The notes under the pieces: model-generated
What the model was told of the DNA's origin: nothing
What the model saw: only the letters and a program-made list of their open reading frames with translations
Databases searched by the model: none
Program-made: the position numbers and the translations under genes
Assembly (NCBI RefSeq): GCF_910596095.1
Contig: NC_056552.1
Span: 10,645,111 to 10,709,110, forward strand
Reading direction: 5' to 3'
Length of the DNA: 64,000 bases
Source: Thunnus maccoyii
Taxonomy: Eukaryota > Chordata > Actinopteri > Scombriformes > Scombridae
Shown here: positions 44,101 through 55,730 of the stretch, in pieces
Numbering within the stretch: position 1 is the first letter of the stretch
Layout of the letters: every line of letters starts with the position of its first letter

Positions 44101-47100
44101 ATGCTGACTTTTATCCAGCTGATAATTTTCCTTTTTTGGACAACCATTAGCTCAGCTGATGCAGAGAAACTTTTCCATAACCGGGATCATTCTGATTTGC
44201 AGACTCTTAATTCCCACCAAGCTGAGCTCATAACAGATAAATACACAGCAGAGGTAAAAACCTTACATATTTTTCCCAATTGTTTACTGTGTTTTTACAT
44301 TTCAACATCTATTTAGAATTTTGAAAATGCCCTTATTTTATGATGCATTATCTAATTGAACCCATGTCTTGTTTAGTTGTTTCTCTCTAGATATGGATTC
44401 ATTAAACCAGTGAACTGGGAGGAGATCCAGTTTGAAGATTCAGACACTTCTTTTCATGATGATTTCCTAGACGACCTTCATGCAGTGATCCAGGAGGGGA
44501 CCTCACTGCCTCACTCAAGGGATGCTCCTCAAGATGATGATCAGTATGACCACAACAGTCCAACTAAAAGCAGAGCGTTTATTTCAGCACTTGAGGAGTT
44601 TCAGAAGGTATCGGGCCTGCCTGTCACAGGTTTGTTTGATGAGGCCACCAAGTTGGCCATGAACAAACCGAGGTGTGGAGTCCCCGACAAGAAGCTTGAC
44701 CTAAACACTCCTGTAGTGCCTGAGAACAGTAGTGCCTCAGATATTGAAAACAGTCCAAATGACTCTTTTAATGAGACTGACAGTAACAACACAGCAAATA
44801 ATTTAATCAATGACACTTCTTTTGGTTCTGGTAACTCCTCTGAGGATGACTTATTCAATTTTAACGACACAGAAAGTGTTCTCACAGTCATTTCCAATGA
44901 CACCGATGTAATTCACACAGATCACACTTTAAAAAACAGCTCACAAGACATCAACATGGACAGTCAAATGGTAAATGTCAGTGTGAATATACGACAGAGC
45001 GAAACAGCGCTTGTTAGGAAACGTCACCTTGCCACTCTTGTATCCAAGAGTAGGCGGAGGAGAGATTTGAGTGAAACAGGTTACAGGGCCTTTTCTAAGA
45101 AAGTTTTGAAGTGGAGACTGATTGGAGAAGGCTACAGCAATCAGTTGTCTATTGAGGAGCAGAGGTACATCTTCAGACTGGCCTTCAGGATGTGGAGTGA
45201 AGTGTCTCCGCTGGAGTTCGTGGAGGACACACGTTCCCCACTGGAAGATATTGATATCAGGCTGGGCTTTGGCACAGGTAGGTCTGAGGGAACTCATTGC
45301 AACATTTTTTATTTGAAAAAATGAGTAAAAATATTATATTTTACTATTACTCTTGGTTTGACTATAACATCACTTGCCTGTGAAGGTTCATTTCTTGTTT
45401 TAGTTTAAAAAAAAATCTGCCCACATGGCCACATATCATTAAGCTCTATAGCAATACATTAATAGGAATACTACACCTGTTAAAGTACAGTATTTAAGTT
45501 ATTCATCCACACAATCTGATATTTACAGATAATATAAAAATCATCATTTTTGAATTCATACTTGAGAAAAAAATTGAACTGAATTTGGCCTCTCTTGGAG
45601 AAGATTTAAGACTACAAGAATAGCTTTAATGTTAAGAACCACCACTGCAGCAGTAATAGCTGTCATCAGTGTTCTTAAGAGCTGGAATATGTTGGTTTTG
45701 TACAATAAAGGGTTTTTTTCCTCTTTTATCTCTGGATGTTTTAATTTTGTACTAAACTTGAACCTTGTTTGAAATAAAACATGTATTGAACTGCATGTAG
45801 ATGTTGTTTTGACCAAATTCACATAGAAAAATAAGCATCTTTTTTTAAATCTCTGCCACTAAGGAAGGCATCTGGGATGCAATCAGAGGTTTGATGGCAC
45901 TGGTCAGGAATTTGCCCACGCCTGGTTCCTGGGTGATATACACTTTGATGACGATGAACATTTCACTGCTCCCAACGCTGGCAGTGGCATCAGCCTTCTT
46001 AAAGTAAGCAACAGCCTGATTAAAGCAATCTTCAGGAGATATAATGAAAACAATACATTCAGTTAAAGCTCATTCATTTGAATTCTCCATCTATTAGGTG
46101 GCAGTTCATGAGATCGGCCATGTCTTGGGTCTGCCCCATATCTACAGGCCTGGATCTATAATGCAGCCCAGCTATCTGCCCCATTTGTCTGGCTTTGAGA
46201 TGGACTGGATGGACAGGAAAGCCATCCAGCACCTCTATGGTATATGATTTTAGCACCATCTAGTGGACACTTATACACACAGACCCAGAATGATATACTG
46301 ACAGATTGACACAAAACCTCACTTTTTTTTTTTTTTACCTCCAGGGGGATGTAAGGGTCGATTCAGCACTGTATTTGATTGGATCAGAAAGGAAAAGACA
46401 CCCTATGGGGAGGTAGTAGTCCGCTTTAACACATATTTCATCAGAGACAGCTGGTACTGGCTGTATGAGAACAGAAATAACAGAACACGCTTTGGAGACC
46501 CAGTTGCACTTCAGATTGGCTGGCGTGGCATTCCCGTCGATGGAGTGGATGCGCATGTGCATGTGTGGTCCAGAAAAAGAGATGCAGTTTACTTCTTCAA
46601 AGGTAGATATACATATACTGTATATAATGTGCAAATAGAGTGAGTGGCCAATAGGTTTTCATAATATGGCTCTAAAGAGATAAAGATAAAAGATATTTGG
46701 TTGTTTTTGCTTACAGGTACCCAGTTCTGGAGGTATGACAGTGATAATGACCAGGTGTTCATGCAGGATCCAGAAGGTCACCGCTATCCAAGAATAATCT
46801 CTGAGGGTTTCCCAGGGGTCTCCGGCCCCATTGACACAGCGATATATGACAGGAGAGACTCCTACATCTACTTCTTCAAACGCACTCTTGTAAGAATTCT
46901 TATCTTCTCTTTAACACATGAGAAATGAGGAGGTACAAAGGAAGCACGTAGGGATTGTTAGATTGGTTAGGTTAAAAACAACAGTAGATTTGACGATTAT
47001 CTGAGAGAAGGCCAATGAGGGGACAATTTAATGGATAAAATCAAGGTGGGATTATCAACTGGGCAAAGAGAGTAACTGTTACAAGCCCCAGGATATCAAC

Positions 47101-47579
47101 TAAAACAAAATCTAAATAATCTAATAATTCCAATATACAATTGTGTTAAATTACTATAAACTGACAGACAGAAAACCTGGGGCCAAAGTACTATTAATAT
47201 AGTTTAGAACTACTGGTTGGTTTCTGCTGGTAAGAAAATTCTCAAGAGGGAAAACAATTATCTGTTCAAACAGGTGTATGCATTCGACGTGGAGGCCAAC
47301 GGCTTGGCAAGAGGCTTCCCAAAAAACATCCGAGATGTTTTCCCTCCAGTGGTGAGTGGAGATCATCCAGATGGCAACATTGACTCTGCCTACTTCTCCT
47401 ACACCCACAATGCCATCTTTCTTCTCAAGGGCACGCAATTCTGGCAGGTGGTGAGCAGCCGCGATCGCTGGCGCCGGCCCTCTCTGCCACGAAATGGCCT
47501 GCTGCCACACAAGGAGGTGGATCAGCACTGGTTCGACATCTGCAATGTTCATCCCACTGCACTCAAACTAACCCGCTGA
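44101..47579 (+). CDS. mmp21: Matrix metalloproteinase-21 (7 exons)
   Basis: Secreted zinc metalloprotease required for left-right body asymmetry in vertebrates (human mutations cause heterotaxy). Exons: 44101-44253, 44377-45277, 45864-46003, 46098-46239, 46345-46602, 46717-46889, 47274-47579. Frames agree: 690 aa, about 120 more than the human 569. Signal peptide (residues 1-21, [20 protein letters not shown]), peptidoglycan-binding-like prodomain (FLSRYGF to LAMNK), cysteine switch PRCGVPD with Cys151, an Asn/Asp/Ser-rich insertion with ten N-glycosylation sequons (168-253), furin site RRRR (277-280), catalytic domain with [11 protein letters not shown] (402-412) and Met-turn SIMQP, then a four-blade hemopexin domain closed by Cys448 and Cys679. 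The exon 2 start at 44377 is chosen because it keeps the frame and yields LFLSRYG, as in human FLSRYG. TATA promoter; intron sizes are small. Confidence 0.95.
44601..45060 (+). other. mmp21: mmp21 cysteine switch and sequon-rich insertion
   Basis: Part of exon 2. After the cysteine switch (PRCGVPD) the protein runs through a low-complexity Asn/Asp/Ser/Thr region with N-X-S/T sites starting at residues 168, 179, 183, 188, 196, 204, 214, 225, 238 and 251, then a basic stretch that ends in RRRR. In human the same interval, as I recall it, is short and proline/arginine-rich. The frame stays open and intron-free, so this is coding sequence and not a misread intron. Confidence 0.85.
45278..45863 (+). 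other. mmp21: mmp21 intron 2
   Basis: AT-rich intron of 586 nt with a gtaggt donor and a ctaag acceptor. I see nothing in it beyond short A and T runs and an AATAAA at about 45774 that belongs to intron sequence. Confidence 0.8.
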
Positions 47580-47888
47580 GGGTGCTCATGCAGAGATTCA
47601 TTAAACCCTACTGATGTTTAATGATGTGTACACATCTAAATACTGTTTGTGTTATGTGTATACATTATCCACGTTTTTACTGACATTACTCTCTCTTATT
47701 TGAGGTCTAATAGACAAAAACTACTATTTAAATATTTTGTTGGCTAATTTTCAATGAAGTGTGTTATTTATATATCTGACAGCTGCTCTATCTTTCCCTG
47801 TCCATCACTTAGAGGTGCCAAACGCATTCTGGCATGAAAACAATCCTAAAGGATCTCTTATGATTAAGATATTTAGAGCATGAGTGAG

Positions 47889-47894
47889 AATAAA
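47889..47894 (+). terminator. mmp21 polyadenylation signal
   Basis: AATAAA 310 nt after the mmp21 stop codon, followed by T-rich sequence (cttatttattgaatgtttac). The 3' UTR should be about 335 nt. Confidence 0.7.
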
Positions 47895-50800
47895 CTTATT
47901 TATTGAATGTTTACTTGTTCTTTATACAGACACTTATTGATATACATGTAATATAGCTGATACCTATCAGTGTTGTGCTGAGTTGCTCTATGTAAAGCTT
48001 TATCTGTGCACAGACGGAATTGCTTTCATAAGGCACACTTACAAAGAAAATGAGATGTTTATACAGAAAAAAAACCCCATGAAATGTCATATGTCACAAT
48101 ATATGTATCATGAAGTGTGGAGTGACTTCTCATGTAAGATACATTGGACTTGTATCTGTATATGAAACATGTAAAAGTAACTAAAATGCATGTATAAAAA
48201 TGGAAATTTATTCAGAAGACTGAGAGTGGTTGCAGATTGAAAGCATCTGGTCTTTTGACATAATGGTATAGAAAGAGACACATTAGATAATGATGTGCAC
48301 AGCATATCATCAGAAATATTGCACACCATAGATTAAAAATAGGGATTCATTCATATTCCTCAGATATGTTTTTTGTTCCTCTCTTATTTGCACAATATGT
48401 TGCTGGGAGGAATACAACATTATTGCCAGATCCACTCATTGCCCCATTGCGAGGTCCCATTGCTTCTCGTTGGCTTGAGTATCTGAGAGCACATTTGCAC
48501 TGAATGTATGAAAACTACCACTTCCCTCTGAATTACCTTGCAGAATCTCAAATCCACAGCTGCCTGCAGGCAGGAAAGATAGTCATGTGACCAGAAAACC
48601 ATGATACTCCTTGTGATTCATCTCTTGCAGAACAACGAGCTTTTTGGGGGGCTGATCTGGAAGAAAACAGTATAAGCTTTGTCAATAAAACCCTGGAGGT
48701 GGTGGAAAACATCTATTTAGCGATCTGTGTCTTTGAATTCCTTCTTATTATGAATGGTTGGGTTAAAGATTTACACGCTATCAATCAAAAAACGAGCCTA
48801 TTGAAATTTAGATTGAGGCAAAATGATTGAAAAAGGTGCTAGTCTTATTACTTAATGCTGTTCCATTTTATCCTAATCATTTGAGCATGGTGCAAAGAAA
48901 CAGACATCGATTCTGTAATCAATATGTTACTTGAACACTCTTATTAATTCAGCTCATTTTAGGAGATTAAGCTCCTGGTGGGCCCCAGATAACTAGCGTT
49001 GTGCTCCAGGCGCTCCATAGGCTATATTAATAAATTGAAGTAGAAATCAATTACAAGCAAAGGAACAAAATGTCAGGGTAAGAGGAGCTACAGAGATGGA
49101 TTTCATGAGATGATGAGTCTGCTCTCACATTTACAGAATGAGCTTCGCTTTCTGTGGAGGCACTGACAGCATACAAATAAATGCCCTTGTTCATCATTCC
49201 CCGCTGAAGATGTGTACTTGTTTTCTTAAGCTAAAAATCTGTGATGCTTTATAATTTTCATGGTATGTCTGGGATTTCAGTGAATAAATAGCAGGCATCA
49301 TTTATGGCTTCTTGGTTCAGTAAAAGTCCACTTAAAATGTAGCAATTTAGGGGTATTACAATATTTACTGGCATATTTTATCACTCCAAGAGAGCTAATA
49401 AACATTCTGTAATTCATAATGAGCTCATGTAGCTAATATGCCATATGTTTGTTGCTGCAGTATGTTGCTGTGTGGTTGACATCACAGCAGGAATTTATTG
49501 ATAGACTAATATTGAATCCAGTACATAAGATGATGCAGTGCAGTGGAGGCTTGTGATCTGTTTGTTTATCCCATTATGAAGCACCATACATCTCCTGCAC
49601 CCTGGAGTTCCTCATACAGAGGAATCCTAAATGCAAACTGTTATTCACACATGTGAGTCCCTGGCTGCCGTACTGCACAGCTCATTGATCTGTGCTTTTG
49701 CACTAACAGTGCTGCTATTGAAGCTCCCTTTTTCCTTACACCATGGGCCTCTATGGATGCGACGAGGATAAATGAGATCAGTCATGCCGATGGATCCCGA
49801 GCTGCAGCAGCCCCAGAGAGATACAAAAACCTGTCATGGCACAGCAATCCACATGGGAGGAACTTCAGAAACAGGAGAATGGGACAAAACTCCTTCAGCA
49901 CATTCATATAACAAAAATCCCCTAAACTCTGTCAAGACGTGAAAATAACTTGCAGTGCTACTGCCTCAAGTGTATCTCAGAGCTGTGCGGATGGAAAATT
50001 TAAGAATAAATCTCGCCAAGAATCTTTTCAACTGAGTGTCATACAATAATGTGTCTTTGTGTGTGTGCGCACCAAGGGATAAGTTCAACAAACCGCTGCA
50101 TGTAGATGGCGTGTTGCATTATGATTCTTGTCTGTGAGATCTAGCCTTTCCTTGTTGTCCCGTCTCTCGGGTTGAATTAATAGTCAGGGATGATATCACT
50201 TTCAATATGTTCACAGAAAGATAACATTTACACAGTAAACAATCCAAGGATCTCCCTTGCGATAGAAATGATGGCTTTTTTTTTTCTGTGAGTCATACCT
50301 TGTGGGAAGGATGTCAGGTATAGTTTCAGTTTTATTGCACGCTTGTGTTGAAGATGTTGAGATTCTTCTATTTTACTCATTGTACATGTCGCAGTATTCA
50401 CACAGCGCTGTGAAAATCTGTCATGCTCTGTCTGCCTGACAGTGTCTGCCCTTGGAGAAATAGAGCAGGTGAAGTGGTAACTTCATCAGAAAAAGGAATA
50501 AACAATTCCATTACTTCAAGAGTATTGATCAGCTGCCATGGAGAGGACTCATGAGGATGGAACAGCTCCCTGCATCCCAATCCTCCATCCCACTGTACTT
50601 AGATATTGCCTTAACCCCCCCACCTTATGATGACCCACCAACTGAATTCAAATCCACTTAATCTCGTGGTGTCTTGTCATCAGAAGGGTCTAACACAGTC
50701 TCAGATGCATTATATGACAACAGTCGGGTAAATCTCAACTTGACTTGTATTTTGACCCTTTTGACCTCAAGCTTTTTTAATGAATTGTTGGAAGATCATG

Positions 50801-50943
50801 TTTGACACAAAAGCAACAACAGAATGGGTAAGAATGACATGTAACCTCAAAGCTGTGATCGTAATGTGCTGTACAAATAGACTAACATGTTGGTATGTCA
50901 GTACCTTTTAGTAATGAAAGAGTGTTTGACCAGTCAATTGATT

Positions 50944-51315
50944 TAAGGGCTACTCCAGCAATTAAATATTACACTCACATAAAGCTGGGGGAATCAGAAG
51001 GACATATTTTAGAAAGTGACTGACTTTTAGTCCCTAACATGAGTCCAGGTCCAAAAACACTGAAAAACCAAAAACACTCTCTCACATCCCATCATGCAAC
51101 ATAATAGTATCTTTTTGTTGGATGCCCCCTACCTGGTTCAAGAGCATATTTTTCAAACTCCATAACTCTGGTTTTAATGCAGACTCTCTGTTTAAAATCT
51201 TGAGTCTCCAAGCGCATGTCAAGATAACTCTGATAGCATCATTACAGCATCATCAGGGGTCATTTTCTCAAAATTTAGAAATACTTTATACAACTGTTTG
51301 CACTGGTTAAGAAGT
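50944..51315 (+). repeat. Probable percomorph interspersed repeat (aagggctactccagcaatt)
   Basis: Begins aagggctactccagcaatta and continues with ataaagctgggggaatcaga and aggacatattttagaaagtg, and contains atcccatcatgcaac. I recognise this word order from a repeat that is common in percomorph fish. No coding capacity. Boundaries are approximate. Confidence 0.5.
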
Positions 51316-52294
51316 ATTCCCTATGTGAAGTAAAGTGAACATTTATGTGTGTAATTGGTGGAGGGCCTCCTTAATATACTATTGATTTTTTTTTTACAAT
51401 TAATAACTAACAAGCAAATAAGAGAAACACTTATACAATACAGTATTAAAACATAATCCTTCAGACAATATAAAAGATAATATCCTGTGGATAGGAGAAA
51501 ATATTACAGTTCATGTATTTTGAGCTCTTTACATTCTCATACTTCCATATAGACCTTTCTAAGTACTTACTTGTCTATACACACACATACACAAACACAC
51601 ACACACACACCAGCACTTTATCTTCATCAAACCACCTTCGACAGGCCATAGATTAGCATCTACACCTACTCTGAAGTCAGCTGTAATAAAATGTAAATGT
51701 TGAACATAATATTATGCCTTCAAGCAAGTAAACTCTTCTGTCACAGTACTCCTGCATGCTACAGAGGAAAAAAATAACCAGTAGAGGGCAACCTCAACAC
51801 ATAGAAGTAGTTCCCTGATGGCTGCATAGACTTAAAATGGTCAGTTTCTATGTTCTCTGTCCCTCAGTGATATCATTTTCTCAGTGTTGCTTGTTTTCTT
51901 GCCAGTTAATGATCCAGTAATCACAGTAGCTTCTAAGGTTGTCAAATGATAATGAGCAGCTGTCAGTCAAAGCAGAAGTGTTGAGTCATATATTCAATGT
52001 CATTGCATGTTTTGGGTAAAAACACTTATGTGGGCTCATGTTGATAGATTTAGACAGTATTTGATTCCGCATATATCCGCTTTAATTTAGTAATGAAGTA
52101 TTTTGGACAAATGTGAATGCTAACGTGTATTTTTGTGCTATTGTTACTCGCCATGGGTGTCACATTGTGCTGCATTTCTGTGCATTCTTGAACATGTCAG
52201 GTGTGTTTTAAGAGCATAATAAGAACAAGGAAGTTTCTTTCCACATACAATAAATGTCCCCCGTTGTCAGAAGCCTATTGGAGAAAGCCGTGTG

Positions 52295-52295
<1 letters not shown>

Positions 52296-52334
<39 letters not shown>
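52296..52334 (+). repeat. (TG)n microsatellite
   Basis: Uninterrupted TG dinucleotide array of about 19 units. Confidence 0.97.
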
Positions 52335-52337
<3 letters not shown>

Positions 52338-52714
52338 TCTGAAATGACAGGTTATGGAAATACATTTACCTGGGTATACACACACTACGTGCTATGTTTC
52401 ACTATGTTTGAAAGGGAATTTGTAGGAGCTGCCAGAGATTCCTCTGCCATACCAAGGTAGAGTGCGGATCAGCATTTATTCCACAGTAATAAGCGTGGAA
52501 TTCAGACTTTCCTGAAAAGCAGATTGTGAGTTGAAAGTTGTTTTGCACATTAACTCTGAGTGGCATAGTTAACAAGGCTCTGGCTTGTTTACAGTGGTTC
52601 AAAAATCAAGCAGTCTCTCAGCTCATTCAGCAAGAGACACACAGAGTTACACGCATACACACAAACATACATCCACATTTGTAAATGCATACATGTTTTC
52701 ACCCTCATATGAAT

Positions 52715-52716
<2 letters not shown>

Positions 52717-52750
<34 letters not shown>
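52717..52750 (+). repeat. (CA)n microsatellite
   Basis: Uninterrupted CA dinucleotide array, 380 bp from a TG array of similar length on the same strand; the two could pair as a long-range inverted repeat. Confidence 0.97.
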
Positions 52751-52752
<2 letters not shown>

Positions 52753-54272
52753 TGTTCCCCCACATGTTTCTCTCTCTCTCCTTCCCTTTCTGCTCCTCTT
52801 CTTTCCCCCTAGATAAAGAAGTTCAGATTAAAAGAGAAAAACACTGACTGATGCCTTCACGACATTCAAATCAATATTTCAAAAGCTTTATCATCAAATA
52901 GTTTCGAGCAAAGTGCTCCTCACTAAGGATCTTTAATGTTGAGGAGAGGTAAATAGGATTTGGAATTCACAAACCCGAGCTTTCATGCAGTCATTATACC
53001 GTGGCGAAGAAGAAACTCTCTTTGTGTGACAGAGAACTGTGTAAGTCTGCAGTAAAAGCAGTTTTTTAGATGACAGAACAAGTATCTCTGATTTTTTATC
53101 TCTCCTTGGTTACACATGTAAGCAGGAGTCTCTATGCCAAATGGAAATAGTACAGTAATTACATGTCTTCTCTTGAGAATAGTCCATGTATCAAACAGAC
53201 TAATTTGAATGAGGAATCTAAATCATGCAAGTGTAATTAAATATTGTGTAGCCTCATGCATTATGCAGCATTTAGGTTTTGACTAAATACCTGATAAACA
53301 AACAGTGTGGGTGTGGAGAAGGATATGTTTGTCATACCACAAGCAATCCTCTCAATAAACGCAGTCAGCCCACTAATTTGCCTCCATATTTGGCAAAGGA
53401 ATCTCTCCCACCCACCGCAAACTGAACCTTGACCTTTGGTTAGGGAAGAGTTTTGGAGACAAAACAAGGGTCTTTCTGGTGATGTCAGTCTGAGTGGCAG
53501 CTGCAGGTCACAGCGGGGAGGGACGAGGCTGTCCCACGCATGGCCACACAGAAGCGACTACCCGGCTGCCACCTCCACTCCGAGCCTGGGAAAGGGACAG
53601 GAAACGTACGTGCTGTGGCAGGCTTTGTCAAGGAGAGAGCAAAAATGAAAAGGAGCCTGGACATGAGGCTGGTGGCTGCGACAGATAATAAAGATCTAAT
53701 GCTTGGGCGATCTACAAGTTTTATTCCTCTGTTTAGGTGACTTGGCTTGTATTTCAGTTCACCAAGATTTAGAAAACTCTCTTACCTTTAGTGGTATCTA
53801 GCCATGCTCGACAAGTTGTTGTTAGCAAAGCAAATTAAATTCCATTCATCTCCATTGTATTGCAGTAGAGGAAGAAATCTCAGATATCTCAAAACCTGGG
53901 CAAAAAACTCCCTAAACTACCTGCATGGTTAGATACAACTAGAGAACTGTGTTTTTTGTAATTTGGGTGAACCAGCTCTTTAATCAGTCTGAGGGAAGTC
54001 ATGGACTACTGCTGTCACCTAGAGTCTTTTGATTAATTTGTACATCAGCAACAGCAGCAGCAACAGCATCTTTTCATTTACTTTCAAGTGTCTCTTTTTA
54101 CACTGATCACAAGTCCCAACTTCATGCACTCACGCAAAATATGGCACGATGCTGTTACCACCTGTCAACAAAATTAGCTGAAAATGAGCAGCGCTTTCAT
54201 TCTCCTCTCAGTCTCAGAAACACACCTGGTGCACCAAACAAGGAATAATATGAAGTGGTCGAGCTTTTGGGT

Positions 54273-54520
54273 TTGTTTTTCCCCTCCTCCCTCTGTTCCT
54301 CCTCTCACTCTCCACTACCACCATCATCGGCTGTCCTTCTCCTCTCCCTCCATCTCTTCCCCTATCCTGCCTCCAGATCCCACCCTGATTCTCTCCTCAC
54401 CTCAGTTACCCCCACCCCCACATCCCCCCATCTCCCCCCCCCCTTCCTCTCTCCTCTCATTTCTTCCAGAGGAACAGATGGGGTTGAAGTCGGGGGGGAG
54501 GGGGGGTGGGTGGGTGGTTT
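54273..54520 (+). repeat. Polypyrimidine tract followed by a G-quadruplex-type tract
   Basis: A C/T-rich stretch (54273-54468, including nine consecutive C near 54436-54444) is followed by G7-A-G7-T-G3-T-G3 at 54492-54514, which fits the canonical four-tract G-quadruplex pattern. The opposite composition of the two halves could also allow pairing between them. Confidence 0.7.
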
Positions 54521-54799
54521 GGTATGAACAGTCCTTTAGTTAACAGGGGGGAAGGGTGTCACACTTTGTGTTACATGGCAGTCTGTGTGTTCAGGTTTCA
54601 CTTTCAAACTAAATTTGAGCTTGAGAAGATATTTATATGTGGGATTATATCAACATACGGTTTGTTAAAAAAGACCAGAAAAGGATTCCAAGGATAAAGA
54701 TTTGGTTCTTTAGCACATGAGCGAAAAATGAACTGTACACATCTGTTTTTTTGTTTGTTTGTTTTTTTGATAACTGTAACTTTCCGCTTGCCAGCCTGA

Positions 54800-55120
54800 G
54801 CGTTAAAGACCGTTCGCATCTCAACTCATACAGAATGCTACCACCAGAATGCAAACCAGAACAAAACTGACAGATAACATAACCTTCATATAAGCCTCTT
54901 TGCAATGGCTTCCACAACTGATTTTAAGATTTTATTTATTGCATCCTGTGGTTTCGATCCAGCATACATTTGTGAGCTTTCAACACATAACGCACTCAAC
55001 CTTAAATCATGCAGTAAATCTCTGCTAAAATTCCCCTGGTTAAGACTGAAAGCATAATTCTGTAATAACAGTATGGGCTGAGATCTGGGACCAAGAAAAC
55101 ACTGAAACCTCAAACTTTCA
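54800..55120 (+). mobile_element. Relic of a non-LTR retrotransposon (LINE) reverse-transcriptase 3' end
   Basis: Reading from 54825, the frame gives LIQNATTRMQTRTK, then a stop at 54891, then ASLQWLP at 54894-54914. After a frame change, DFKILFIASCGFDPAYICEL follows. This order resembles the conserved C-terminal reverse-transcriptase segment of fish L2/Rex-like LINEs (QNAAARL, SLHWLP, DFKILLL, GLAPSYI). With a stop and a frame change it is an inactive fossil. Confidence 0.65.
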
Positions 55121-55694
55121 GATTAGCTAAATGTATTTGGAAGAGAGCACGAAGACTAACAGTGAAATTATTACCCAATCGGTCCTTTTTAAACTAAGAA
55201 CAGTTCACAGACTTCCTGGTTCAGCTTGGACAAACCATAATTACAGTAGTTGTGCGTGCACACAGTTTTCCTGTTCAATGAAAGGCGTTATCAGCAACAT
55301 TTCTGGTACGTTCTGTCTTGGTTTTCCTCCAAATACAAGTGTCTTAGATAAACTGTTGGTTCATTTCTAGACTGTTGGTGAGGGTTTCAGCTCCCTCTGA
55401 AATGCCGGCAGGAGCTCTCCCCAGGCATGCCACCCTTAACAAGGCCCCCCAGTCCACACAGAGAATAGGCTAACCTTTCACATTCATAGTGGACACAGTG
55501 AATGACTACTACTTTCACCCAGAGATTCTACTCTCAGGGTGCCTTACAGAATTTTGACACATTTGCTCTGCAATAAAAAATATCATGTACAACATTTCCA
55601 TCCTGGGATACATGACGAAATCGTGCTGCAATGTGAGGTGTCCATTCCTTTATTTGCCAACAAGTGTGTTGCCAAATCATCTAAAAATCCTTTC

Positions 55695-55730
55695 TTCCTT
55701 CCTTCCTTCCTTCCTTCCTTCCTTCCTTCC
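55695..55730 (+). repeat. (TTCC)n tetranucleotide microsatellite
   Basis: Nine perfect TTCC units in tandem. Confidence 0.97.

Noticed and set aside
44391..45277. Acceptor at 44390 as the start of mmp21 exon 2
   Set aside because: It would put the frame into a stop after four codons; the acceptor ending at 44376 preserves LFLSRYG and the correct phase.
52296..52750. CRISPR-like spaced repeats
   Set aside because: These are TG and CA microsatellites in a vertebrate genome, without repeat-spacer structure.
53436..53740. Overlapping open frames in a GC-richer patch
   Set aside because: Three frames are open at once with no conserved motif; this reflects base composition, not coding.
54940..54970. 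tRNA B-box-like string (gtttcgatcc)
   Set aside because: No cloverleaf can be folded around it, and the surrounding sequence reads as LINE reverse transcriptase.
54886..55113. Minus-strand 75-codon frame as a small gene
   Set aside because: It is the antisense shadow of the LINE relic on the plus strand.
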